Below are positions 21,376 through 33,716 of a stretch of DNA of 64,000 bases, one piece after another. Each line of letters begins with the position of its first letter. Position 1 is the first letter of the stretch. The notes beneath the pieces were generated by a model, which saw nothing but the letters and a program-made list of their open reading frames with translations, searched no databases and had not been told where the DNA came from. Made by a program: the position numbers and the translations under genes. The stretch comes from Diphasiastrum complanatum. Its lineage: Eukaryota > Streptophyta > Lycopodiopsida > Lycopodiales > Lycopodiaceae. Location: positions 13,068,721-13,132,720 of the forward strand of contig CM055097.1 in NCBI GenBank assembly GCA_029204225.1, in the 5' to 3' direction.

Positions 21376-22482
21376 TCATTGTTGCCCAAGAACAATATCT
21401 ACATTAGCTAATGCAACAGCATGGAATTCTAGTTTTTCATAATAATCCTGAATGTGCAATTCTACATCAGGAACAACAAAATCCATCAAATCGGAATCAC
21501 TTCCCGATGCCATTGTCACACGGTATTTTTTCTCACTTTTTCTGGTAGGAAGGTTTAGCGTCTGCACCAAATTTACATTAATAAAGTTATGAGTGGATCT
21601 CGTGTCAAAAAGAACATTAACAACTTGATCATTACCTTTACCTTTAATGCAAATAAGGTCATTAGGTCCAAAAACTAAAGAACTAAGGAAACAAACATCC
21701 ATCTCATTACTTCGAAATAGATTACCTGAGGTTGAAGCTTGTTTTTTGACGCAATCACGTGCAAGGTGACCCTCGCCACTGCACTTGAAGCACATGTGCT
21801 TCTTACGAGCTTCAGCTTTATCAGTGCCACCTTGATGGTTTTTAGAGTTTTTCTTGATTTTCTTAGGATTGTTGGAATTGGGATGTGTTTCACTAACAGT
21901 TTCTCTATCCTTCCTCTTAAATTGAAAACCTTTTTTCTGCTCATTAGGCTGTTGACCCCTAGGTGGCTTAGGTGTGTCATCAAAGTATTTTGCAGCCCTA
22001 ATAGCATCCTCTAGGGTTTTTGGATGGCTCCTACGAACATCCACTTGATAATCTTTTGGTAACTCATCAATGAACATTAACATTTGTACCTTAGGTGGAA
22101 TGTCACTATAAAGTGGATTCAAGTACTCATGAAAATCTTGAATAAATTGTTTCAAACCTTTATTCATGGTTAGATGACTCAACTTTTGGAAGTGTTCATA
22201 GTCATCTAAAAGTGGTAGAAAATAATCCCTAAAAAGCTTGCAAAAATTGTTGATTGCCTTTTGCAACTAAGTCATCCCACCAAACTAAGGCTCTTCCTTC
22301 AAGGAACATGGTGACAGTGGATAACTTTTCAGATTCAGAAAATTGGTCCATGGAAAAGTATTTGTTCCAAACATTTAGCCAAGAACTTACCACTTGTAAG
22401 TTCCTATCTTTCTTCTCCCCCTAAACACTTTTACGGGAGGTGGAACTATATGCTTCTTCTGATTGGTTAACCTAGACACTAA
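21376..22482 (-). pseudogene. gag-pro: Ty3-type gag and protease (relic)
   Basis: From 22482 downward the frame enters in mid-gag (FLEGRALVWWDDL at about 22310, upstream of a shift), then the capsid end (FIDELPKDYQ, AIRAAKYFDD), a basic linker, a regular CX2CX4HX4C zinc knuckle (CFKCSGEGHLARDC) and a protease domain. The protease active site reads VLFDTRSTHNFIN: the glycine of the D-T-G triad has become arginine, which should abolish activity. IVLGQ closes the domain. The gag N-terminus is missing because a copia LTR begins at 22483. Capsid, knuckle and protease order are typical of plant Ty3 elements. Confidence 0.85.
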
Positions 22483-23178
22483 TGGAAATCGCAAAAATGA
22501 AACTCCAGTAAAATTTTGGTGATGAACTGATGGGGGAGTCTCTTGAACGATTTGCAAAACTTTCGCGAAACTATTCTGTTCTAGAATAATTTATATTCGA
22601 GAAGAATTCGCAAAACTTGAACGTGCTCTGTTATTGATATTCCTTTTCTTTGCAAAGATCAATAAGGCTTTGTAACGAAACAAAACGAAGTGAAACGAAA
22701 TGAAACGAATCGAAACAAACTCTTATATTAATTGCACAAAGATCAGTCAGGCTATGTAACGCAACGAGCAACGAAATGAAGCGAAGTGAAACATGAAGCG
22801 AAAACAGTCGCGAAGGAAATCGGTTTGTGTGGAATTCAGATATGATTGCTTGTCGCTGCCGGCTATATCATTCCTACACTTCTCCAGAATGTAGACAGCC
22901 ACTGCTGATCTACGTTATAGATTAATTCAACATTCAACAAGATTGAACTAGTGTGCGAAGTTGAATAAACAAGTGCATGAGATACACGAATAATAGCAAA
23001 CAAAAATTCATTTGAGATCATACAACAATCAGAATAATATGTGCATAATAGCTACAATATTATCTATTGATTCTCTTGTTTTTCAAGCACTGTGTGAGAG
23101 ATCCACATAGTGCATTGGCGTGAGAGAAATATGATTCTCCCATGAATAATGTCTTGCTTACTAGCGGACTTCTTGAAT
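22483..23178 (-). repeat. Truncated 3' LTR of the copia element
   Basis: It matches 25457 onward for about 690 bp, from TGGAAATC on the plus strand to GCGGACTTCTTGAAT, and then stops where pol sequence begins. Contains many GAAAC/GAAGC pentamers (about 22680-22810). Confidence 0.85.
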
Positions 23179-23690
23179 ATGACATTGAAAGGTCCACAGA
23201 TGTCAGAATGCACTAACTCCAGAATCTTGGTCGTTTTGTAGGAGTCTTTGACAAAAGGAGTACGTGACATCTTACCTTTCAAACATGCATCACAGGTCAT
23301 CGAGCTGGTTGCATTCGAGATGCTCACCCCTATGATTGCCCCATGATGGCTTGCTTGATATAGTGCCATTGAATTCATATGGCATAGTCTCATGTGCCAT
23401 AGAGTATCTGACGAATCATCATGAGTCTGATGCACTTGATTTGTAGGTAGGCGTACCTTCAAGTGATACAGGTTGTCTTTTCTTCTACCTTGAGTGATCA
23501 GTGTACTGGTACTTGCATCAACAATGTTGCTTGTTTCGTTTGAGAACGTTACACGCATCCCTACATCAACTATTTTTGCCACTAATAGCAAGTCCTGCTG
23601 TAGTGTAGGCATGAACAGAACATCTTCGAGTCGTCTGTCTCTACCATTTGTGTTGAGCCGTAGTAAACCAATACCATTCACTTGATGCTT
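23179..23690 (-). pseudogene. pol: Copia GAG-pre-integrase domain, truncated
   Basis: The frame reads protease tail (EDVLFMPTLQQDLLLVAKI), then the pre-integrase zinc region: LWHMRLCHMN (His pair) and CDACLKGKM (Cys pair), then LELVHSDICGPF, the start of the integrase core with its first catalytic Asp. At that point the reading frame crosses into LTR sequence and runs out about 40 codons later. Known role of the region: zinc-stabilised N-terminal part of integrase. Confidence 0.85.
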
Positions 23691-23860
23691 TGATCCATCT
23701 CCAACAACGATAAATCTTGATGGATCTGCACTTCAAAAATCAGACATGATTCGTCTTGATGTAACGAAGTGTGAGGTAGCTCCTGTATCAAGGATTACCT
23801 CATGTGTGTCAGGTGTTGATATTGCACACATGTCTGCACAGATGCAGACGGTCGAATTTC
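23691..23860 (-). pseudogene. pro: Copia protease active-site region
   Basis: On the minus strand a block HEVILDTGATSHFVTSRR gives an intact D-T-G active site. It is followed by a stop, then DPSRFIVVGDGS leading into the next domain. It links gag to the pre-integrase frame. Confidence 0.75.
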
Positions 23861-23939
23861 TGTGATTCGATCTTTCTTCGCCCATCTTTGAGCTCTCTGG
23901 CTCCTCGACATCGGACGAACTATTGTTGTTCTCCTATCT

Positions 23940-24819
23940 GCTTTGAGCTTATTCGGCGGCAGTCCATGGCTGCATGACCCTTCTTATGATAGTGGATACA
24001 CTCGATTTTCAGATTTAGCCAACATGAATCGACAATATGTCCTTCGCGTTTGCATATCACGCAAGTCTTCTTGTCTCCACTCTATGGTTTTGACCTTCCT
24101 TTGTTCTTCCATTTGCCTTTGCTGGTTCCTTCTGATTGCTGGTCTCGATCCTACTTTCGGTCGGACTCTCTCTTAGGCTTGAATTGTTTCTTTGTCTTTT
24201 CTTTGTTGTTGTAGAGAGCTTGGTGAGAAGCATCCTTGTGATCAAGGTGCTCTCGAGCCTCGACTTCTTCCCGAATCTTGACAACTGCCCTTTCGAGTGT
24301 CATTGTAGAATCCTTTGCTAGTAGCGTTCTGGTTGTCTGAAAGGATCTTGGTAAGGCTCTCAACAAATAAGTGAGCTGCTTCTCTGTTGATACTGCATTT
24401 TCTACTCCAGAATTGTGTAGTGAAAGGAATAGATCCTTCATCTTCCTAATAAAAGTAGTGAGGTCTTTAGGTTTGTCAGTTGATCTTTGAGCAGCATTAT
24501 CTGACTGCATGATTTTGTCTGAAATCTTGTGAGTAGAGTACTCCCACATCTCTTTTGCTTTAGAGAGTGTAGCCAGGTCGAGAGTCAGGCTATTCTCGAT
24601 GGATGATGATAACACGGCTACTGCCTTGTCATTCTTCTCCCTCCATTCGCGTAGCTCCTTTCCTGTAGTTGTAGGCATCTCCTCAGTGCCATCTACCCAA
24701 GAAAACAATCCTCCACCCTTTAGTATTAGGGAGGTCTTAACCTTCCATGTTAGGAAGTTAGATCCTGATGAATCGAGGACTGTACAAATCTTGGATTGTA
24801 TGTTGCTTATTGAAGCCAT
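23940..24819 (-). pseudogene. gag: Copia gag with zinc knuckle
   Basis: The ATG at 24819 starts a frame of 222 residues: a lead-in (LTWKVKTSLILKGGGLFSW), the UBN2-type capsid helix region (AKEMWEYSTHKISDK, MKDLFLSLHNSG, LLRALPRSFQTT), then a Lys/Arg-rich tail. After a stop at 24151, sequence in another frame shows a CX2CX4HX4C knuckle (CVICKREGHIVDSC, about 24052-24010) and a second, imperfect one whose second Cys is Tyr (CIHYHKKGHAAMDC). The layout is that of plant copia gag. Confidence 0.85.
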
Positions 24820-25439
24820 TGCTGTGAATTGTGTTCACACTTGTTAATGGTTCTTTGTTTGAATGCTTTGTGTTATGTCCATGACCAGTACATAGGATAC
24901 AATATACTCCTAGTCTTGGATACACGGTACTCCAGTGAAACAAGCTGTTAGTTATGCCACGTCATACTAGACGTGACCCAAAAGTAACTAATATCCTTGT
25001 TAGGCCCAGAACACACTAAATGGAGTTTAGACAAGGTATGAGACAGTGTATGCATGTGTAGAGTTATCAATAGCAATTCTATGAATAGTTGGTCCATGCA
25101 TAGGACTTTATTCTAGGTGAATCTATGTATAGGGAACATAGAGCTATGCATGGCTTAGTGCCCATGATGCATTAGGCTCTATATAAGAGGTCCAAACTCA
25201 CTCTACTACACATCATGGTTCTTGATTCATTGCCAAGCTCTCACTCTACATTCATGCTTCTTGTTCCTTGGCTTGGGGGTGAGGCTTCTAAAGATTGATT
25301 GGATGCTTCTACTTGGTTGGGTGGTTTCTCCATAGTGTGTTATCCTTCGTGTTTGGGATTTGTAAGCAGGATCTAAGGAGCTTCCCTTCTACTTAGCCTC
25401 CTGGATCTGATAGCTTTTCGGCTATGTCAAACTATGACA
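24820..25439 (-). other. Copia leader between primer site and gag
   Basis: This 620-bp non-coding stretch is unusually long for a leader. On the plus strand CTATATAAGAGG at about 25170 looks like an LTR promoter, so an old solo LTR may be nested here, but no ends or target duplication could be confirmed. Confidence 0.4.
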
Positions 25440-25452
25440 GGCTCTGATACCA
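25440..25452 (-). other. Primer-binding site, initiator Met tRNA
   Basis: The minus strand reads TGGTATCAGAGCC, the standard copia primer site complementary to the 3' end of initiator tRNA-Met, four bases inside the LTR end. Confidence 0.92.
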
Positions 25453-25456
25453 CTGA

Positions 25457-26298
25457 TGGAAATCACAAAAATGAAATTCCAGTAAAATTTTGGTGACGAA
25501 CTGATGGGAGTCTCTCGAACAATTCGTGAAACTTTCGTGAAACTATTTTGTTCTAGAATGATTTATAAGCGAGAAGAATTCGCAAAACTGGAACGTGATC
25601 TGTTATTGATTTCCCTTTTCTTTGCAAAGATCAATCAAGCTCTGTAACAAAAAGAAACGAAGTGAAACGAATCGAAACAAACTCTGATATTAATTGCACA
25701 AAGATCAGTCAAGCTGTGTAACGCAATGAGAAACGAAACGAAACGAAGCGAAGCGAAGCGAAACACGAAGCGAAAATAGTCGCGAAGGAAATCAGTTTGT
25801 GTGGAATTCAGATATGATTGTTGGCCACTGCCGGCTATATCATTCCTACAATCCTCTAGAATGTAGACAGACACTGCTGATCTACGTTATAGATTAATTC
25901 AGCATTCAACAAGATTGAACCAGTGTGCGGAATTGAATAAACAAGTGTATGAGATACACGAACAATAGCAGACAAAAAATTCGAGATCATACAACAATTA
26001 GAATAATATGTGCATAACAAGTACAATATTATCTATTGATCCTCTTGTTTTTCAAGCACTCTGTGACAGATCCACACAGTGCATTGGTGTGAGAGAAATA
26101 CAATTCTCCCACGAATAATGTCTCGCTTACTAGCGGACTTTTTGAATCTGCCGATCCTCTTGCAAAATTGTCTCGCTCACAGGCGGACATGATCTGTATA
26201 TTTCCGTCTCACTGTTTTATGCATCAAGCAGAATGTCTATAGTTCACGAACTTTTTCGTGTCGCGTCAAGTAACTTTTCTGATTAGACAGATTAAACA
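25457..26298 (-). repeat. 5' LTR of the copia element
   Basis: The first about 700 bp match 22483-23178. The outer boundary is set at a TGTTTAATC start on the minus strand (26298) as a best guess; it could extend further. Confidence 0.6.
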
Positions 26299-26303
26299 TC
26301 TAT

Positions 26304-26462
26304 AAGAGTGGCGGATTAGCCACGTCCTAAAGCACTTCTGCTGATGTCACAATATCAGATTAAATGTTTGTACTTGATGGATTACAAGAGTGGCGGATTA
26401 GCCACGTCCTAAAGCACTTCTGCTGATGTCACAATATCAGATTAAATGTTTGTACTTGATGG
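26304..26462. repeat. 77-bp tandem duplication, period 82
   Basis: 26304-26380 and 26386-26462 are essentially identical and contain TGGCGGATTAGCCACGTCC and CTGCTGATGTCACAA. They sit just before a plus-strand TATATATAA box (about 26473), so they look like duplicated promoter sequence of an LTR. Confidence 0.92.
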
Positions 26463-27055
26463 TGCTTGGTTGTATATATAACAAGTTGGCCTCAAGTATT
26501 CATCACCCAACCATAGCTAGATCCAAGCTCCAAGGAAGACCTATCTAGCACCCCCTTGCTAACCATAAACAAATCAAAAGCATACCACAATAGACTATAG
26601 CATACTCAATATCCAAACCCTACTTATGTCCCATACCATAAGCAAGATCCAAACCCTAAGCATACTACACACAAGAAAGTACTCTACACACTAGTAGCAA
26701 CACTAGAGCATAAGAAAAGCAAGCAAGAGAGATCTCTCCTCCCCCCAATGGGCGCCCTAATCAAGGGATTAGATTCTCTATAGAAAATGTTTGATTTTGC
26801 ACCAAAAATCTCTCAAATTGGGTGTGTGAGTCAAATTGTACAAATTTTTGAATTTTCTCAGCCAAAACCGGAGATGTACGGCCTCACACGTGTGAAAAGG
26901 GTTCCTACAGCCCACAACAAGTTCTGGTCCAAAATTTTTGAGAATATCTATCAAATCCAACTCGCTACCCAAAATTTGACTAGTTTCCAAAAAACTGCTA
27001 ATTTTGGCTTTGATTTGGATTAACCCTATCAATTTCAACAAAACCTCTTGTACTA
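26463..27055. other. LTR-related non-coding sequence
   Basis: It contains a plus-strand TATA-like box at about 26473 and, further on, the palindrome CACACGTGTG at about 26885. No coding domain. On the minus strand this is where the leader and gag of the element primed at 27056 would be; they are absent. Confidence 0.45.
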
Positions 27056-27068
27056 GGCTCTGATACCA
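27056..27068 (-). other. Primer-binding site, initiator Met tRNA
   Basis: The minus strand reads TGGTATCAGAGCC, directly after an LTR end (...TTTTTGCACA). Confidence 0.9.
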
Positions 27069-28241
27069 TGTGCAAAAAGTACAAAAAGGACCAAGAGTGG
27101 ATCCTAATCTGATCCTCAAGAGGGATTGTTGTCAGATTACTTGATCTATCAATCTACTTCAGATTAAGATCAATCTAGATCAATTCTAGACACAAAATCC
27201 TAACAAGAACAATCATTAATTGAAGGTAAGTGTACTTTATGGTTTCACATGTGTGAAACACTATCTGAGTACGGACTCCAACCTGAAAATAAAGTACACA
27301 TTGATAGAACCTCAAAACAATCAAAACAAATGTAGACAAATGGAGAGAATCACTCAAAATTGCTTCCAAAACCAAGATTGGTGTCTCAGATTGATTATGG
27401 CCAAATGTGGCTCTATATATACAATAAGTGGGAGCTCGTGGTACTGATCATCCCTCTGATCCCACATGTGTGAAGGTGCTTTGTCATATGATGATTCATC
27501 ATGCAAAACTGACACTTGGACAAAACCTTCTATTTTGAGCACTTTTGATCCATTTTCCTTCTATATGGAGATCTACTTGGAAATCTTCTAGAAGTCAAAA
27601 TTCGCCTACTTCAGCTTATTCCACACATGTGAGCTATCCTCTACACATGTGATATGACACCTATCCAAAGGATGTGGCTCATGCAATCAATAGATTGATG
27701 CCATGTGTCATATGTCTAGAAAACTAGTTTTTGGCCTTTTCAGTCACTAGAACTTGAATTAAATCATATGTACATCCTATATGACTATGGTACATGACAA
27801 GTACACTAGTTTCACACGTGGGAACAGGCTCCACACATGTGTGTTTATCTATATACAAGATTTTTGGCCTCTACCAAGCTTATTTTTGCATTTTTCACAA
27901 AGTGCACCCTCCTACTAGGTCCCAAAGCCCAAGTTGTGCATGTATACTTTGGTCCTAGGCCATTAAAGTGATATGGTTCAAGGTTGACCCCAAGGTTTAG
28001 AAAAATAGTCATCCAATGACTTTCTAACACCTCTCTAGGTTCCATACCTCCATCCAAGGCATAGACACCTACCTGTCCTTAACCAAGGACACTAGTACCT
28101 TAATCTAAGGCACCTACCCTTAATCCTAAGGGTGCCCCTTATCCAAGGGTCACGTAACTCCATACCTCCGACCAAGGTATAGTCACTTGCCTGTCCTTAT
28201 CAAAAGGCACATACCCTTAAACCTAAGGGTAACCCCCAACA
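27069..28241 (-). repeat. Copia LTR (5' LTR of a lost element)
   Basis: The inner end is fixed by the primer site. The outer end is placed at TGTTGGGGGTTACC on the minus strand (28241). It contains several CACATGTGTG/CACACGTG motifs and repeated CCTTAANCCTAAGG palindromes (about 28105-28230). No partner LTR found in the window. Confidence 0.5.
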
Positions 28242-28303
28242 CTAAATGGACCAATAGGGGTCTGAAGTACTGCTAGTTACATAGGTATGTAACATAGATC
28301 GTC

Positions 28304-29035
28304 ATGTCTCATCACAAGAGATCATTTACTTGTTTAAGAAGGATGAAACTTATCGAACCTCACTGGCAAAATTCCAAGAGTGCTTTAATAAGTTCAAACT
28401 ATACAACATCGACTGAGTTGGCCAAGGCAAAGTCCACAATCAAAGATTATGACAAAGCAGCCGCTCAAGTCTTAGAGTTGAATCCCCAGATTTCAGTTCC
28501 ACTTATGCTACAATTCTCACCAGCGTTGCAGGATACATGAATGGATCAAGGGTTTGAGAAAGCTTCAGATTCCATTAGAAGCTCCGATTCCATCGGAAGC
28601 TATGTCGCAAGCCCTTGCCAATAATGAGTAGATCCCTATTATGTGCCAATGTCGCGACGTAATAAATGGAAATATTTGGGTATTCAAATGGATCAAATCA
28701 ACATCCATACCCCAAATTGGCCCATAATCAATAATGATTATAGTTGGACAATTTCAGTGGATTTCAACATAGCCCTTTAGGCCTATGCTTATGAGTATAC
28801 GTCTTCACCAGATCCAACTATTAGGAAGTCCGCTCTATTCACAAATGACTTGTCCAAGTTGGCGTCCGTTTCTACAAGATGGGATGATTGCCTACCTATG
28901 TTGGCTTTTGATCCAAATATCCCAATGGCGTTCGACAAGGTGCAAGATCAATTGCTAGTAGCCAGACTCTACTATCGAGCTGCGATGCTAGTGTTAATGG
29001 ATCTAGTGATAATGCTTAGTGTTAATGGATCTTAA
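28304..29035 (+). pseudogene. ORF-Y relic
   Basis: One frame with several stops shows, in order, AAQVLELNPQISVPL, VDPYYVPMSRRNKW, TPNWPIINND, AYEYTSSPDPTIRK, RWDDCLPMLAFDPNIPM and VARLYYRAAM. The same order of related blocks occurs in ORF-Y of the 13-kb element (15504-16532). At least five stops or shifts make it a dead copy. It shows that ORF-Y is carried by more than one element, or by dispersed copies of one. No function known. Confidence 0.65.
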
Positions 29036-32000
29036 TGTAAGTATGCACATGCTGGATTTTGGAATATGCTATCGCTCTCATGGGAATGAACCCCCACGTG
29101 ACAACTAACCTCATCTCCTTGATGCTTGTGAGCTTGGATCTAGGGTTGAGGCTAGGATAGGAAATAGCCCACTACAATGTTCTTCAAATAACTTAAGCTT
29201 GACATTCGAATGTGAAAAGAATAGGATTGGTTACCCTTTATGCTTTGATCCATAGATGAAGATCAGCCGGAAGCCCGATGCAATCGTCCTTCAAATAGTT
29301 TGGTCGTCTGAGTTTGAAAAAACTATGAGCTTAATTTCCAACAGACACCCATGCCAATAGTTAGCAAATCTGAAACATGCACACAAGATCGATAATGCTT
29401 TGTTTGACTAGCTAGTATTATTCAAATTTAAATCATCTAAGACATTTTATAAAATCAAAATAGTATTTTTATTAACTCACTAATACACATTAGATAAGAG
29501 TTGGACATCATATAATAGCCATCACACTACCTTATTAACAAAAACCTATAAAAAAATAACAACACTAATATAAAATTTTCTTCAATTGGATCATATACTA
29601 CTAACATATCATAGAAAAATGACAAGTACATATTAAACATGCAAATCACTCTAGGTAGATTTGCTAGGTCTTTGATCTTACTCATTATTTCATATACTTT
29701 GTCCCAACAACTTTGAACTAATGACATCTACGCTCAATTCAGAATTTACCATCTACGTGCATTAATTTTCTATTATCACCTCCCAACACACTGTAGAAAT
29801 GAGCTCTTCTTCTTGAGACCCCACAAGGTACAAAGAATTCCACACAATATATTTTTTATGTCCTCTCAATTGCGTATGCTAACTCACTCTCTAAGTACTC
29901 TCCCCCATTACACCTCTTCTCATCAATGCTTCTCATTTACACATCTCTCATTTAGATGGATAAGTCACATTCTAATAGATTTTCTTGAATTTTAATTAAA
30001 ATAAAAAGTAAAGCTCACTTTTTCAAGGTAGTGACAAAACATAAACATGAAAGCCCTTCCCACATGCTCCACAATTATCAAATTCACAAGAAACCAATTA
30101 CTTTTGGCAATTGTACCATGAACATAATCATAACCCTACATTTATCTTAGCTTTTCTCTTCCTAACTCTCCTCAACTAGGCTTGGCTTTAGTAAGTCTTG
30201 TTTCGAGATTTTGACTTTGGTATGCTCCTTGATTTTTTTGCACTAGTAATACTATTGAGATGTTTCCATTGCACACAAAATATGTACTATTAGTTCAATT
30301 GGTTAGTTTGCTAGTATTATTTAAAAATTATTGAGCTTACCTAAAAAGTTTAATGGTCTAGATGCGTTTGAATTATTGACATCCACATAATGCATATATG
30401 TCAAGCACGTAGATCATGTACTATTGTAACATATAGATATTTCTAAAGTTTTATGTCCAAGAACAAGGCAACATATACTCATCTCTAAAGTAAATATGTC
30501 TAACCTATGAATTTGTGATAATTGAAAACTTGTCAACTTTAATTCTATGTTCATAGAGTTTGTTAGCATTAATCAATTTTTAAGCCTTGAATATGCTGTG
30601 CCAAGCCCATTTCAAAGAAAAATGCACAAGAGAATTTCCATGTGTGCTATAGAATGTTAGAAATGACTTAGAAATTTTTTAAATGCAATAACATGTAATT
30701 TAAGTACCTATTTGGACAACATAAACAATTTCATTACACTTCTTGGATCCAATAAGCATGGCATTTCAAGAGACAACACTTCGGTACATTAGAAACCATA
30801 TATACTATTAAATATCGGGGTTGACACATTTCACATGCAAGTGATGTTTATTTGTAAGGATTTGCGTCATCAAATATGACACATGTACAAAATAATTTGA
30901 TGAGCTGTATTTAGTCTTAAAGGAAACTTTTTTCTATTTATATAAGTTCGTAGGTACATTTGTTACATAATAATGCCCAATTCTATAATGAACTATGAAT
31001 CTTTGAGAATGACACCTTGTGTCTAGTGCACTAGGATCAAAGTGCATATATGCTTAGGATGAACAATAAACTTGGAAATGTGACTTCATGTTATTCAAGT
31101 ATCATGATTTTTCAAAAATGTAAGGAGAAGGGGGTCTTAACCATACGTTCCAATGCCATAAAAAAAAACCATTAAAGCACTTATACAATCAAAGTTTGTG
31201 GTTTATGACATCAAGAAACTTGTTTGAGTAATGCTTGGTTATTAACTATGTATGTATGCTTTAACAATTTATTTGTACTCATCATATTAATTGCATGTAT
31301 GTTTGCATAATGATAATATCTATGCAAATAACATGCTCTCTATACCCAAAATGATCCCTTAGGTACAATGGTTGTTCAATAGCCTCTTTTCAATCTTATT
31401 GGCCATAGATTCAATTCCACCCATGTATGTGTAGATGTTTAAGTAGGTCCTTGGATATTGTTGGTGCTTTGTGTTAGTTATGGGAAGCTTAACGTTGTTG
31501 TTGTTATCTATAATGCCACACTTGTACACAACTTGTAATTTGCTATACATGTTCACTAACCTCATCATCGACTTGACAAAAATAAATATTTGAGGTTTTT
31601 TGTTTTTGTTCAAGTATTACATGTTTTCATCTTTTAGTAGGTGAGGTGATTCAACATGGCAAGAGGATCATGGGTAAGAATATAGGACCTAGTTCTTTAT
31701 AGAGTGGTATATTACACAAGAGATGCATGAAGCTTCTAGGTAGAGGTAAATACAGGCTAGAAATGTGGATGAGAAAGAGAGAGAGAAAGAGTTGTGCAAG
31801 CAAACTCTAACAAAGGCGGTTGTTGCAAAGTAGAAATAAATGTCTTCTATGGAGCAATAATAATGATGTGCTGTTTAGAATTAAGTATGGGTTATTCAAA
31901 GAAAAAAAGAAAAAAAATGATGAATATTGTTATGGTGAGTTATTGTATGGGAAGAATGTACAAGCTATCAAGATATTTTTTTGACAAAAAAATGGAATAG

Positions 32001-33522
32001 ACTCAATGCACTAGGGCTCTATATTAAAGAACATTTTGTTCTTCACTGTTGACATGGACAAATCTTTTGAGTTTTAACTTTTCTACGTCAGCGGTGCTGG
32101 CGAGAAATTGTATATGCTATGACTTACCTAACAAAAATTAGGTTAATTAGATTCTAGCATGTCTAGATTTGTATGTTTGAATGCCTTCAAAGAGACATAT
32201 ATGCTAGATTAGGACAAAGATTGTATCCTACACCTCATTCATAGGCATGTGCTCTTTAAAGGCTAGGTAACTTAGTGGTAGAAGCGAATGGATTTAAGTT
32301 GGAAAACTATATAGACAAGCAAAAGGTTATATTTAAAGGATCGGTAAGTTCATGTTTCCACTATAAAAGATGCACGCAAATGAAAATTCTTGATGCTTAT
32401 AACGAGGTGGGGTTGTGTTGATTTGATAAGAAAAGGTGAACTTCGAAAGAAGACTATGGTAATTAATTCTATATTGAGCATAGTGTGTACGTATGAATTT
32501 ACCACAGATAGAACAATAAAATCAATAATAATAATAATAATAATAATAAAATGAAAATAAAATAGTGAGTCTAATATACGACTCTAGAGAGCAAACAGGC
32601 AATAAGGTGAATTGTGAAGGAGATTGAAATGTTTACACTAATGAGATTGACATAGTAATTAGTATCATTTTCTCTAAATCAAGAAATGATGGCAAGATAG
32701 ATAGAAATTCATGGTCTGATTTCAAGTTACTAGTCTATTTATAGTTGTTGATGGCACAACCCTAACGGAATGCGTCGTCATCCATCTAGTAGGAATTACA
32801 ATTGGAGATACTAGCAATAAAGTCAAAGAATCATATGAGGGTGCAAAGTTGACATGAAAATCCCTCAATACACTCATAATTACAAACAGATATAATGTGA
32901 CAATATCGAAAATTAATTGCTAGAAGTAAAATAGTTGATTATATATTTAGAGGGGATGTATCAAATTTTTCAAGCCTGGCCAAGGAAGACAAGAATCTTT
33001 TATTCACAAGACGTGAGATTGGAATAGAATATGGAGAAAAGATTTCTTGCCAAAGATATACACAAAATATGATTGGAGACTAAGGTGCTTAGTTAAGATG
33101 AGAAAGAAATGAGGCTTGATATAATGGAGAGTAGTAGAGAGATTGGATAATGATAAAAATTTGGAAAATGTGTATCTTTGGGGAGGACAAGGGGTTTGAA
33201 TATATATTGTAATTAAATGAAAGTCAGACACCAATGGTTAATCTATTTGATATGTAACTGTCTTGTGAACCTAGTAGAAGTGATAATAATTGTGGGTAGA
33301 CTAATTATTTCATGTCAAGTAGATCCAAACTTTCTATCAAAAATGACCATGGTAATTGGGTTTGGAAGATTACAATGCAAATTTCTACTCGTGTAATCTT
33401 GGAAATTGCCCATGTGCTTTGTTAACCTTAGTGATATTTTCATGCTAAATAGTTTACTTGCTTTTGATGATGAAAATTGTGGTTTTTTTAGCCAATAGCA
33501 CAAATAAATAAATAAATAAGTA

Positions 33523-33526
<4 letters not shown>
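29036..33526. other. AT-rich intergenic DNA, no gene recognised
   Basis: 4.5 kb of AT-rich sequence with no convincing exon, RNA gene or TE protein. Weak tRNA-like A-box and B-box pairs near 31357-31430 and 32263-32370 were noted but not accepted as SINEs. Confidence 0.5.
32524..32549. repeat. (AAT)n microsatellite
   Basis: Eight to nine AAT units. Confidence 0.95.

Positions 33527-33588
<62 letters not shown>
33527..33588. repeat. (TA)n-(CA)n microsatellite
   Basis: About 20 TA units followed by about 10 CA units, directly left of a TA target site of the TIR element. Confidence 0.95.
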
Positions 33589-33604
33589 TAGTAAAGAGTG
33601 TCCG

Positions 33605-33716
33605 TCGTTGAGGGGCAATGGATGGCCGATGGTCGTTGATGGGTGGCCGATGGTCGCTGATGGTCGTTGGCGGGTGGCTGATGGTCGTTGATGGTCATTG
33701 ACGGGTGGCCGATGTA
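33605..33716. repeat. Subterminal minisatellite (GATGGTCGTTGATGGGTGGCC)
   Basis: About five imperfect copies of a 20-30 bp unit built from GATGGTCGTTGAT and GGGTGGCC lie just inside the left terminal repeat. They appear to derive from the terminal repeat itself (CGTCGTTGAGGGGCAATGG). Confidence 0.75.

Larger units (their letters stand above)
22483..26298 (-). mobile_element. Ty1/copia element, minus strand, deleted within pol
   Basis: Order on the minus strand: 5' LTR (from about 26298 down to 25457), iMet primer site, leader, gag, zinc knuckle, protease, pre-integrase domain, then directly LTR sequence (23178-22483). Integrase core, RT and RNase H have been lost by a deletion joining codons just after HSDICGPF to the inside of the 3' LTR. 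The outer edge of the 5' LTR is not certain and no target duplication was found. The element abuts a truncated Ty3 gag. Confidence 0.75.

Noticed and set aside
24946-25439. Plus-strand solo LTR (TGTTAG...TGACA with a TATA box)
   Set aside because: The flanking 5-bp sequences do not match and the right end coincides with the copia primer site. It may simply be leader.
22478-26303. Target site duplication for the minus-strand copia element
   Set aside because: ACTAA left of 22483 was not found outside any plausible 5' LTR end, and the element is truncated.
31357-32370. Further SINE-like A/B box pairs (31357-31430, 32263-32370)
   Set aside because: Boxes match the consensus only loosely, there is no second copy in the window and chance matches are common in AT-rich DNA.
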